Assembly (NCBI GenBank): GCA_023055425.1
Contig: JALGPY010000002.1
Span: forward strand, 49,313,321-49,377,320
DNA length: 64,000 bases
DNA from: Linanthus parryae
Taxonomy: Eukaryota > Streptophyta > Magnoliopsida > Ericales > Polemoniaceae
Reading direction: 5' to 3'
Shown here in pieces: positions 10,466 to 20,624 of this stretch. The position numbers were made by a program, and so were the translations under genes. The notes beneath the pieces were generated by a model. It was not told where the DNA came from, did not search any database, and was given only the letters and a program-made list of their open reading frames with translations. Every line of letters begins with the position of its first letter. The stretch's first letter is position 1.

Positions 10466-13278
10466 CTAGTTATAGTGCACGTGCTTTGCACGTGGAATTC
10501 AAAATATATTCAAAATAATTATTTTATTAGACGGACAATGCGAGAGAGAAACATAAATGACTCAAACTAAGCAATTCGTAAGAAGATATGTTAGTTTTCT
10601 TTTCGAGTAGGCTTGTTCTGCAACTGTTTTTCAACAAAAAAGTTACTACAATTGAGTGAAAATAATTTTACAAGTGTTCACTCCAAACTCGTGAAAATTG
10701 CAAAATTACATATAAAAATCAAACTTATGATGTCTTCAAACAAATGTTGCTTAGATTCTCTGATAGAGTATTAGGATGCACCAACGAACTGAAAGTAATT
10801 ACCTTCGCTCTAATTCACTTTTCTTTTGATTTTGTTGCTGATTAATTAAAGAATGTTTAGTAAATAAATAATAATTTTATGATTAATTTTCTTATAGTAT
10901 TTGAAATATTGAGAGCTAATCAGACTTCTTCATACAAAGAGATGAAAAATGTGTACACAAGTCTGAAACATATAATAAGTATGAAGAAGTCTGACGTTTA
11001 TAACACACAAATTAACGTCAATTTTCATGTGACCAAACATTGAAATCTCAACACTCTGATTCCAACTTGACTTCTTTATTTAAATCTCTCAATATTTAAG
11101 AAAAATCTTCAATAAGCCTGTAACATTTTGAGTATATAACCATATATTTTTAATACATTAATTCTGAATCATTTTACTACCGCAATAACAAGAACTTATG
11201 TGTCTGTTATGGAAAGTATAAATAAAATTATTTACTGCTTAAACCATTGTGTTACCTAGGTGATGGAAAAAGAAAACAAATTTAGCAAAAAATAAAAAAC
11301 TGATGAGAGGGCTTAAATAACTTATTAATTGTACAACAACAGACTGGGTAAGCATACACGAAACATGTTCTTTTTGTTAGTAATTAATCTTGCTTGATTG
11401 CTCTAGCAAGTTAAAAACAAACTTTTGAAGGCTTTTCATGCATCTGCACATAAGCACTGTATTTTGAAATGGATGCACATAAGCACTGGAAATGGATGCT
11501 CCATCTTCTATGTCCTCAGTAGTCTCATATGTAGAGCAGAAATTCGTAGAAGGAGTTGATTTAATGAAGAAATAAAAACTAAAGTCCCCACTCTCCACAT
11601 AAAGTTTAGGAAATTTTCAAAATAAAAATAAATTATTTGCGCCATGCCCCTCCAGTCCAATTCCATTGCTGGTGTACTCCTATCAACTTGTCTATGCCTG
11701 GTCTTGCACCTAAAATGATTATTCTCATCAGGTAGTTGATAAATTAAATAGAAATTATTTGTTTAAAATTTTTTTATAGTGAAGAAATAAAAGAATCATA
11801 TGTATATCTGGTGGATTCGTAGAGGGGCAGGTAAAATCCAAATATGGAAAGACACAAATTAAGGCATCATCTAACATGGAATATAAGCTTCAATATGTAC
11901 TGAATCAATAAAATAACGACGAAAAATAAATTAAGACCAAGACCAACATAAATTTTGTGAGTAATAAAATAGTGTTAATGGTTAGATACGTTTTCCGCAA
12001 CAAATAAAATCCAAAATGGTCATCAGTTGATAGAAGAAAAGCAGCAATAGCAGAAGACCCATGAGGATATAAGACTGGCATCTGCAACGTTGTATGAACA
12101 CTGGGGAAAGTTCAAATGAATTTGGCACGGCACTAAGAGAAGTTCTAAAATTAGGAACTAATGGTAATGTAACACCTGATGAATTCATGGTCCACCTTCT
12201 CTAACAAATACTCTGCATTTGTTTATCAAGTTTACCCATCTCTCCATTGCTTTGTGTGCACTCTGAGGTCTCTATTTTGCTTATGTCTCCTTCTAATTTG
12301 ATAAGAAATCATTGTTCATGCATACGTGATTATACCTTGGAAGTGCATTGCAATTGTAACATAGAAACATGAAGAAAATACTCACATAATCAATCCAAAG
12401 AGAATGATAGCTGAAGCGAACTGTAGTCGAAATTGGACAAACAAACATGGACAGGTCAAAATCGAAAGTGTTCACACTGGAAATGAAATTCAAACAAAAA
12501 TAAAAATATGGCATGACTCTTCTCTATGCATTTTCGTACCTTTAGCCTCACATAAAATTTTGTCCGTCTTGGATTTTGCTTCAACCGAAAGCCAGAAAAT
12601 TAGAACTACAATCTTACTGCAGAAGAATCCATAGATGTGACTGAGAAGATTGAAGAATTGGAATAGTTAGAGAGATACGGAAGAAAATAAATGAAATGAA
12701 GAAGAGGGAAGAAAATTTATGTGAGGCTAATGAAACGTTAGAAACTGCTTGATGAAATGAATGGAGAGAAATCCATTTATAACTAATAGAGGATCATTCA
12801 TTTAAGTTTCTTTTAAAATTGAACAGTACATGTGAAATTGTTCGAAAAAATGTTTGAGGGGGTTACAGATATAAAATGCCATTATGTTAGTCAAGAGCCT
12901 TAATGTTGAATAATTACTAAAATTATTTGAGGGTACTCTTAAAAAAATGCAGGAAACAACAACATGGAGAACACAAATGGAGAGTCATATATTTAGCGTT
13001 GGCTGCCTCTTCAGATTCTTTCTAATTAGTAAAAGCAATTGTTGGTCAGGTCAACAATTGGGGCAATCAATTTAATATAGGGAAAATAAACGGTTTAAAT
13101 CAATTTGTAAAAAACAAACGGTTTGCTTCCATAAATGTTCAGTAACATCCATTTGTAAAAATTGACTTGAGACAAGGGCGTTTATGGTATTCATCAAAAA
13201 ATAGGAAACACTTTGAGTGACAAAACACTTGAAGTGGTTAAACAATCATAGGTGCTTCGCTCTTTTTAGTAGTAGAGA
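10466..13278 (-). mobile_element. Non-autonomous Helitron inserted in the NLR exon
   Basis: 2813 bp on the minus strand. It starts with TCTCTACTACTAAAAAGAGC (13278 downward) and ends with a 7-bp-stem hairpin, eight bases and CTAG (10469-10466). It lies exactly between an A (13279) and a T (10465), with no target duplication. These are the Helitron hallmarks: TC start, 3' hairpin, CTRR end, insertion into AT. No Rep/helicase coding is present and no captured gene fragment is recognised. Removing it restores the NLR frame codon-perfectly, which independently fixes both ends. Confidence 0.93.
10478..10494 (-). other. Helitron 3' terminal hairpin
   Basis: CACGTGC, a TTT loop and GCACGTG, eight bases from the terminal CTAG on the minus strand. 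Such a hairpin is thought to act as the Helitron transposition terminator. Confidence 0.85.
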
Positions 13279-13368
13279 TATCTTCAGCTAACAGTCCTCC
13301 TACCAACACAACAGCCAATGGAAGACCTCCACAACGCCCAACAACTTCCTTGATCATGTTCCTCATGT
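13279..13368 (-). CDS. NLR exon 3, left piece (GLPLA motif)
   Basis: A 90-nt coding stretch too short for ordinary ORF detection. On the minus strand it reads DMRNMIKEVVGRCGGLPLA (first codon shared with exon 2) and continues VVLVGGLLAED. It contains the NB-ARC GLPLA motif otherwise missing from this gene. It ends after the first base of an Ile codon, exactly where the Helitron begins. Confidence 0.87.
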
Positions 13369-13996
13369 CTGTAAATACATTGAATTAGTATTTTAAGCAG
13401 CGTATAGTAATGATAAGATCAAAACACCTCTGCCTTTCTCTTCTGAAAGTTTCTGGTGTTTATTACAAGGTCGTATTCATGTTTTGAATGTATCCTTAGT
13501 CACATTTACGTCACTAGTTTGTTTATCGAATTCCAAACTTACTAAATAAGTAAATATCATAAAATACTTTGTAAATTGTGAAATTTCTCAATACAAAGCA
13601 ATTGTTAATACAAGGATTTTAGTGTAAATAAAAAGCAAAGAGTATGCAACACTGATTTTGTCCTCTGGACTTGATCGCAAAAGATTGAGAATTGTATTTA
13701 ACTTCTTTTATGGAAGTTAACAATACATCTGCATCATGTGTTGCCAACATTGTGAAATTTCAACTGGGGAACATTGACAAAAGATTAACGGCTTGAAGTT
13801 CTACTGACATACACAATTATCATGTTTTCCTATTTAAGTAGAAAACAGGACCCTAAAAAAATGACATGGAGGACAGAAAAGGAGACGAAAAAGGAAGGTA
13901 AATGTTACATTGTTAGCGCAAGTAAAACCCACAAATATTAAATGCTCTCCTTTACTAATTAAAAGCGGGGCCTACTGGCAATTAGTACTTCCCTCC

Positions 13997-14175
13997 TGTT
14001 GGGTTTTCAATCATACAAGCCTGGTAGAATTAACAAAAATTGCCTTACGGTATCAACATGTCCAAGGTTAATATAGTATGATTTATGCCTTAACTCATAA
14101 GGTTGACCTTTTGGGTAAGTAGTGTCCCAAATCATACTATGGTGCTCCTCTCACGCGGTGCTTAATCTCCCAACA
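13997..14175 (+). repeat. TRIM 5' LTR
   Basis: 179 bp. Its distal ~120 bases match 14475-14594; its first ~60 do not match the 3' copy well. Confidence 0.7.
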
Positions 14176-14424
14176 AGTGGTATCAGAGCCAGATTCGTGT
14201 GTGCTGCCTCGGTGGAATCGAAGGGTGATATGCATGGTGTTCTAATGGATGGCCCTTCCATGAATGGTGGATCAAGTGTTCCTGCGGCCGGTCAAATTCT
14301 GTGTTGCTTGTGCTCTCGCAGATGGTGGTCCAATGCACTCTCACAAAGGTGATTCCAAGAAATTCGGCGAATGCTTCCGGGCGAGGGGGAGCATGTTGAA
14401 GGGCTCAAACATGAAGGGGGAGTT

Positions 14425-14594
14425 TGTTGGGTATCATGTGTGAGCAGTTTGTCCCACATCGTGTTGGTGGACATTATGTCCAAGGTTAATAGAGTATGAT
14501 TTGGGCCCTAACTTATAAGGTTGACCTATTGAGTAAGTGGGTGTCCCAACTCATACTATTGTGCTCATCTCTCGCGGTGTTTAATCTCCCAACA
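14425..14594 (+). repeat. TRIM 3' LTR
   Basis: 170 bp, directly after the polypurine tract. It begins TGTTGGGTATCATG and ends CTCCCAACA. Confidence 0.75.
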
Positions 14595-15393
14595 CATGTA
14601 ATTAATCGTGCTGGACTCCCTCTTCACTAGTGTAGTCTGGAGGAAGGAATACAATTTCGGTTCAAACGACAATGACATCAAGACACATTGTCTCTCAGAA
14701 CCCTAGAAATTCTAACACACACACAGACACACACAAAACTAGCTTATCTGTATCTAATACGCTTATCTGTATCTAATACGAATAGTGTGTGAGCAAGTGC
14801 CCCAAGTCCCCAAAATGACCCATTATGAGGGCCTTTATAGAGACGAAACCGAATTTTCTGGCCCTCTATCAAAACACTTAACCCCTTAATTCGTTTTGCA
14901 CATTAATCCACCTAATACATAAGTTAGTTCCAGTTCAACCAACTCTTGTGTGTTACATTGTACTTACCTCAATACTTCTGCAGCAATAATTAAACTACAT
15001 TTAACGGTCACAAACATAGGAACATCTAGCGATACTTATTAATGTCAGAAATCGCGTGACCAATGTTAATTACCGTGTTGTATAATCCATTTACCAATAT
15101 ATTCAAATTAGACACAAATATGGGGTGTCGCCGGTTTCTCGTTCTCTCCTTAATAGACATCACAAAATTTAGGAGATGCTTTTAACTTGATAGATTTTAG
15201 TGAATTGTCCTTTGTCTATGATGTATTTTCTTTTTGGAAGTCAAATGATAAGAATTGGTAGAAGGGGTATGGAGACACATAAAGTGAAGTAGGTTACTTT
15301 TCATAGAAAGACGCTTATCCTGGGATCAAATCAAGGAGGAAGACACTAAAAATAGAAAAGAATGAGTATTCAAACTAGGAGATCAGGCGTAAC

Positions 15394-15395
<2 letters not shown>

Positions 15396-15431
<36 letters not shown>
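15396..15431 (+). repeat. 36-bp A homopolymer
   Basis: An uninterrupted A run inside NLR intron 2 (T run on the gene's strand). The length may be unreliable in an assembly. It could be an old retroposon tail, but no SINE/LINE body is recognised upstream. Confidence 0.7.
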
Positions 15432-15435
<4 letters not shown>

Positions 15436-15924
15436 GAAAAGAACATTAGTAACAACACACTGACGAAGACCACCAGACAAACACCAAGGGGTAAGTGCTT
15501 ATTTCAAAATATTGGATAGATCTGCGAAACAGGCAATGCAAGAGTTTCTCATTTCCGAATCCAATATGGAATGCTAGTTAACTCCAGTACTACTCATGAC
15601 TTTTATGAATGGTGTATTTTATTAGTCCTAATAGTGCAATGTTAGCTGGAGTTGTGTTCTATGTGAACTATGACAATTTTTTTTGCATACTCACTGCAGG
15701 TCATCCTTGGGAAGGAATCCAAATATCCAGCAAAGTGCACGGAGAAAAATTTAGAGGCACAAGAGCAAACATAGAACACAGACCCACGTTTCAGCGAGGT
15801 TTTGGCGGACTTAAATGAGCTAATAGCAATTGAAAAATAATTGTTCATGAACTTCACTTGCTAAAAGTTGCAGTCATGGGATAGGGGAGGAAGGTGCATA
15901 TCTTAACATTAATTTAAATTGTAC

Positions 15925-16695
15925 CTTCTGTTTTCGGGGATAACTTTTTCTCCAATAGCTCCTGGCACTGCTTCTCGTCCAAGAAGGGCAACGGGTAAAG
16001 TAAACATTCAATACCTTTAGCATGAGAGACTACATCTTTCTTCCGCGTTGTAAGCACTATCTTGCTGCCACTTGCCGTTGCTCTTGGGAAGGCATGACAC
16101 AGACTATTCCAGTCTTGTTGCTCCCATATGTCATCCAAAACCACCAAACATTTCTTCTCCATCTGGGTGGAATGAAGTTTAGTAACCAGCTCACTTTCAG
16201 TCAAATTTCTAGTTGCTTTCTTCTCTTGATTTGTACTGTCGAATTGGAGAAGGATCTCTCTCCAAACTTGGATTGGGTCAAACTGTTGAGAGACACAAAC
16301 CCAAGCGATATGATCAAAATGATGTTTGATCTCTAGCTGATGGACAATCTTTTTGGAAAACGTAGTCTTTCCAAGACCACCCATACCATAAACAGAAACA
16401 ATTCTCTCGCGAGTCTTATCCTTCAAAACATCAACCATCGTTCTTACTTGATCATCTAAGCCTACCACAATTCCCTCTATTGGGGTGGGATATTCTTTCC
16501 TGGGATTCATAGCAACTGGTGTTTGTTTAACTTTATATCTTTCCAGGCGTCCTGTGAGTGAAGCAATCTCTTTATTGATGTCCTCGATCTCTTTGCCAAC
16601 ATGGTGACGGGTTCCACTTGATTTCACATAAGAGAGATACCTCTTAAAAGCAAAGCAAACTGCAGTCTGCTTTCTGCCACTTGATGATTCTCCTC
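15925..16695 (-). CDS. NLR exon 2 (end of CC, first part of NB-ARC)
   Basis: 771 nt, phase 1 in and out. It encodes the end of the CC domain (HHVGKEIEDINKEI) and NB-ARC from the P-loop through kinase 2 and RNBS-B to RNBS-C (LLYPLPFLDEKQCQELLEKK). The donor is CAGAAG|GTACAA at 15925/15924. All ATP-binding residues look intact: the P-loop Lys-Thr-Thr and the paired Asp of kinase 2. Confidence 0.87.
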
Positions 16696-17806
16696 CTGTT
16701 GAAATCAAATTTACATTAGATTCAAGTAGTTGCAAACAACATACAGAAGAGCTAATTTGGGATGGTCACATTGTCTGACAATTAGGAAATTAATGCAGAC
16801 TATTCTTTAGAGAAAAAAATCCTAATACTACATAGAGATCTAGCTTATTTCTTTCCACCAAGGTCCAAGAAAATGTGGCCCAGAAAAAACAAACCTTTAC
16901 CGATCACATTTCTTTATGGGACGGTCGGGATTGGTAATTTTGAGTATTTGATTTTCAATGGTAATTTCTGGGTCTGACTGGGTGGTTTGGTAAATGAGGG
17001 TTTGGTTTGTGACTATGGGTAAATCTGGGCCGAGCACTTTTTTCAGCTTACATGAGATGGATTGGTAGTGCAGGGAAACAAAGTGTTTACATTAATAATG
17101 ATGATATTACTAATACTGTTGATGATTGTAAGAATGATGTTTGTTTGATGATGAAACGTGGGATGTAGTAACCCTAAAATGACATCATTACCCTTTCGAT
17201 TCCAAACAACATCAAACTACAAGTTTTCTCAATCACTGAGATTAAACTCTATCTTCTTTAGCATTTCCACCCTAAGCTCCCAGCCAAAACCAAAAGTTCA
17301 GATAGCAATGGTGGTTCAAAGTTCAAACTTCAAACCAATTGCCCAAATCACCATTACCATCCCACTCCTCAGTCAACACTCTTGAACCCCGAAGTCCAAA
17401 AAGCAGTCTCCGCCTCTCTCCCGCAGTCAATAACCAAACAACACCCAGGAAAAAAACGCATCAGGCTTGGAGTGGCACCGGGATTTACAATACACACACA
17501 CACATATGGAAGAAAAAAAACTTGTTATTGCCAAAGCCAATGCTGCTCAGTAGCAACCCACACAATTCAAACCATGATGATGTAGTTACAAGGATGAAGG
17601 GAGACCAGAATGAGAGTAATAAATTGACAGAAAGAGAAAGAAACAAGAAAAAAATTATGTTCAGAAAATAATTGTTGCGTCCTTTTGCTTATTATACATG
17701 GGAATACGGAATATAGAGAATACGGCTAGCTCTAGGATTGTATAAGAGAGATTTTGTTGGTTTTGAGCAATGAACACATTGAGATGAAAGAAAGAAGAGA
17801 AAGTAC
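16696..17806 (-). other. NLR intron 1
   Basis: GT at 17806-17805 and AG at 16697-16696 on the minus strand, phase 1 on both sides; the acceptor context is TTTCAACAG. It is 1111 bp and contains a (CA)n patch near 17490-17505. No coding content. Confidence 0.75.
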
Positions 17807-18077
17807 CTCCTGCAACTTTGACAACAAAAGTTGCAATGACGTCTTCGGCATTGTAGGCAAGCTCTCTGATCTCAACCACCACTTTGGTAACACTCTGATC
17901 TCCTTCACCTCGTCTTCTATCTGCATCGATCAAGTACGTCTGTATCGAATGCAGTTCCTTCTCCATTTCCACAACTTGTCCTTTCACCTCGCCCAAGAAA
18001 GTGCCTTCTTCCATCAGCATGTTCAGAAGCTTTTGTACTGTGAATAATACCAACGGCTGAACCAACTTATCGGCCAT
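17807..18077 (-). CDS. NLR exon 1 (Rx-type coiled coil)
   Basis: ATG at 18077 (MADKLVQPLVLFTVQKLL...), 271 nt. It encodes the N-terminal four-helix CC domain with the conserved acidic stretch ELAYNAEDVIATF. The donor GGAG|GTACTT is at 17807/17806, phase 1. The start is supported by the typical MAD/MAE-type NLR N-terminus. Confidence 0.85.
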
Positions 18078-18230
18078 TTCACCACCTCCAAGGAGAAGAA
18101 TGAGCCAGATAAATACAAATCAAGATCTCCTGCACACAATTTGCTGTAAATGAGTACTTAAAGCAGCTGAAAGAAATTGTTACCCTAGGATACTGTGTTA
18201 TTAAGATTGTGAATCCAGGATGGGATTTAC
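18078..18230 (-). promoter_or_regulatory. Remaining NLR 5' flank before the LTR insertion
   Basis: About 150 bases lie between the NLR start codon and the LTR element. It should contain 5' UTR and possibly core promoter. No clear TATA box can be assigned. TTTAC at 18226-18230 is the target duplication of the neighbouring element. Confidence 0.4.
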
Positions 18231-18755
18231 TGTTGGGGAATTATTCGTCAACCCGAATTCCCGCCGCAACGGAAGCAAAAACAACGCCACACGATCACAC
18301 TACACGCGCAATATAGGAGAAGAAAAACGACAACACAAGAATTTTAACGTGGTTCGGCAAAACCGCCTACATCCACGGGAGGAGGAGAATTTCACTATAT
18401 CAATGAGGGAATACATCGTAGGGGAGAGACAGCTCAATCCGCGGACCACGTCGACGCGGTACTCTCAACCTCATGGCCTACAACCATGAAACCCTAACCT
18501 CACACATCCGCTCAAAGATATCTCTCACCAATCTCTCTCAACTCAACTCAACTCGCTCAATTAGAAACAATAGCTAGCACCTCTATTTATACTAATATAG
18601 AGGAGGTGGAAAAGCCCACCAAGCCCAAGCTATCACCTCCTCAGAGATCACCTCCTGAGAAGAGATCACCTCCTCAGAGATCACCTCCTCAGAGGACAAA
18701 TCAGACGCATCGGGTACACCGATTCGTCTTGCGGAATTCGAGACAAAACCCAACA
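18231..18755 (-). repeat. 3' LTR (minus orientation) of the non-autonomous element
   Basis: 525 bp, starting TGTTGGGG and ending CCCAACA on the plus strand. It includes CTCCTCAGAGATCACCTC-type short repeats at 18637-18700. Confidence 0.88.
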
Positions 18756-20099
18756 AACTCCACCTTGGCTTGAATTCTGCAAGCGCCTAGCAAATTCCTC
18801 AGCCAACTCCGTTGTTGATGTCAACTCCGCCGCATCCGCCATGCTCCACCTGCATGGATCGCCATCGCACCTCTACCGAGATGCTCTGCACCCCCTCCTA
18901 GGGCACGCCTCGCACTCCCAACACGGGTGCGTCCCAAAGCATGACACTTTGGGGAGTAGTGTGGCTCCATCTCTCCACCAGCTAGCTCATCACTGGAGAG
19001 TTCTCCACCAACCACGTCAAGTGCAAACGAGACACGCTTCCTCTTCACTACTGCAGTAGTTTTTTCATCACCGTTCTCGTCACTTGAGCACCGTCTCGAA
19101 CAACTTGCAACTTCTGCATAGCCTGCACTATCTCCATGCTTCAGCGTCCTCACACGTCAACCACGTGTTTCTCCACGCCAGCCCTGAGTGCTTCTCCATG
19201 CCCTGTTGCTTCTCATGTTCGACCATACGCCTTCACCAAGACGTCTTGCAAAGCCACCACTTTGCGAACCCGCCGCGACTTACCTCTCTTCTTGCCTCGA
19301 GTTGCTCAAGAGTTATCGTCACGAACCACACACAGAGATATCAGGACGCCACCTCTGCCATGGCCTTGTCAACTGCGTCCACCGTCTCAATCTCTGCCCT
19401 GGAGCTTCTTGTGAATTTCCTTGCAATAGTTGCCCACGTCTCTAGCCAGACTCCTCAACAACTGTTGCGTCTCGTGCTCACAATCACACAAAGCCAATGC
19501 TTCTTGCCTATGTTGAACAGCAGCTCCACCTGTCAACACACTCCCAAGCCTGCATAGGTTGCCAACCGAACGTTCAATTAGGAAAACGCCTCTAATTGAC
19601 CCCACCTGATTGGACTTGAACTTGATTGACCCCGATCGCATCCCGTCGTCTTCGATCTACCTATCGATATCGATTGATGCCGACCTTCTCAATCCACTCA
19701 GAATCTCAAAATTCTGACCGTACCGATGAATCCGCAACATCCAAAAACATAGGGTTAGACTCCTGACTCATCCCAATCCGATCTACAGGCACGCCGTAAC
19801 CACCCGAACAATTTTGGACCGTTGGATCTCACCGCAAACTGCCACGTCAGCATTCTGCAAAATCCAGCGACAATTTGCAGAAGCTGACCGCGCCATCGCG
19901 TCGGGAACGTCCAAAAACCTAGGGTTCATCTCCTGTTCGAGTCCAATCGGACTTACAGGCAGCTCAGAACACCCAAACAAATATGGACCAACCGATTCGC
20001 ATCTTCAACACTTTTTTTTTTCAATTCTTTTCTTGTTTTCTTCTTCGTCCTTTCACCTGCGTGCTCCACCCGGATCGTGAACCTGGCTCTGATACCACT
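18756..20099 (-). other. Interior of the non-autonomous LTR element, no coding recognised
   Basis: 1344 bp rich in CTCC/CACC words. The small open frames on both strands have no recognisable domain and overlap each other. The interior is presumably carried as non-coding RNA and mobilised by an autonomous relative. Confidence 0.6.
20085..20097 (-). other. Primer-binding site (tRNA-Met type, minus strand)
   Basis: GGCTCTGATACCA on the plus strand equals TGGTATCAGAGCC on the minus strand, two bases inside the right LTR. This sets the element's orientation. Confidence 0.88.
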
Positions 20100-20619
20100 T
20101 GTTGGGGAATTATTCGTCGAATTCCCGCCGCAACGGAAGCAAAAAATACGCCACACGATCACACTACACGCGCAATATAGGAGAAGAAAAACGACAACAC
20201 AAGAATTTTAACGTGGTTCGGCAAAACCGCCTACATCCACGGGAGGAGGAGAATTTCACTATATCAATGAGGGAATACATCGTAGGGGAGAGACAGCTCA
20301 ATCCGCGGACCACGTCGACGCGGTACTCTCAACCTCATGGCCTACAACCATGAAACCCTAACCTCACACATCCGCTCAAAGATATCTCTCACCAATCTCT
20401 CTCAACTCAACTCAACTCGCTCAATTAGAAACAATAGCTAGCACCTCTATTTATACTAATATAGAGGAGGTGGAAAAGCTCACCAAGCCCAAGCTATCAC
20501 CTCCTCAGAGATCACCTCCTCAGAAGAGATCACCTCCTCAGAGATCACCTCCTCAGAGGACAAATCAGACGCATCGGGTACACCGATTCGTCTTGCGGAA
20601 TTCGAGACAAAACCCAACA
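20100..20619 (-). repeat. 5' LTR (minus orientation) of the non-autonomous element
   Basis: 520 bp, matching 18231-18755 apart from a 5-bp deletion near its start and a few substitutions. Followed by the TTTAC duplication. Confidence 0.88.
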
Positions 20620-20624
20620 TTTAC

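Larger units (their letters stand above)
13997..14594 (+). mobile_element. TRIM-like miniature LTR element in NLR intron 2
   Basis: Two imperfect LTRs (13997-14175 and 14425-14594) both begin TGTTGGG and end CTCCCAACA. They enclose about 250 bp with a TGGTATCAGAGCC primer-binding site at 14178 and a GAAGGGGGAG polypurine tract at 14413-14422. No coding capacity. The first ~60 bases of the two LTRs differ, so the 5' LTR may be recombined or replaced. No clear target duplication was seen. Confidence 0.8.
13369..15924 (-). other. NLR intron 2, carrying a TRIM-like insertion
   Basis: 2556 bp between donor GTACAA (15924) and acceptor TATTTACAG (13369). It holds a TRIM-like element (13997-14594) and a 36-bp A run on the plus strand (15396-15431). 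No coding content. Joining exon 2 to the segment at 13368 preserves phase and brings RNBS-C next to the GLPLA block at normal spacing. Confidence 0.75.
8706..18077 (-). pseudogene. CC-NBS-LRR resistance gene split by a Helitron
   Basis: A minus-strand NLR, RPP8/RPP13-like by general features, about 963 codons in three exons: 18077-17807, 16695-15925, and a last exon now split into 13368-13279 and 10465-8706. Order: Rx-type coiled coil with an EDVIA motif (about residues 70-90), P-loop GMGGLGKTT (about 193-201), kinase-2 LVVLDDIW (273-280), RNBS-B GSKIVLTTR, GLPLA (362-366), RNBS-D CFLYLSLFPED, LHD in place of MHD (about 495-497), then about a dozen irregular LRRs. NLRs are intracellular immune receptors. 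No stop or frameshift is seen in any exon, so the Helitron in codon 378 is the only lesion. The tail past residue about 910 contains a short duplicated stretch (KWYD...YL twice). Splice sites were read by eye. Confidence 0.9.
18231..20619 (-). mobile_element. Non-autonomous LTR retrotransposon upstream of the NLR
   Basis: Two similar LTRs (18231-18755, 20100-20619) surround 1344 bp of interior. The 5-bp duplication TTTAC is at 18226-18230 and 20620-20624. Orientation is minus: the reverse complement of the tRNA-Met primer-binding site lies at 20085-20097 beside the right LTR, and an AAGGTGGAG purine tract (minus) lies beside the left LTR. No gag or pol motif is found in the interior. By eye the LTRs differ by a 5-bp indel and about four to five substitutions, so insertion was recent. 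It may displace or replace promoter function of the NLR. Confidence 0.9.

Noticed and set aside
10370..10570. Separate small ORF at the NLR/Helitron border
   Set aside because: Antisense shadow of NLR exon 3 that crosses the Helitron end.
12404..12634. ORF inside the Helitron as a captured gene fragment
   Set aside because: Short, no recognisable domain, no sign of exon-like structure.
13279..13368. GLPLA block as a separate small exon with its own donor
   Set aside because: No good GT donor in the right phase follows; the clean Helitron boundary explains the break better.
18821..19980. Gag-like coding in the interior of the LTR element upstream of the NLR
   Set aside because: Several short frames on both strands, no zinc knuckle, no gag or pol motif.
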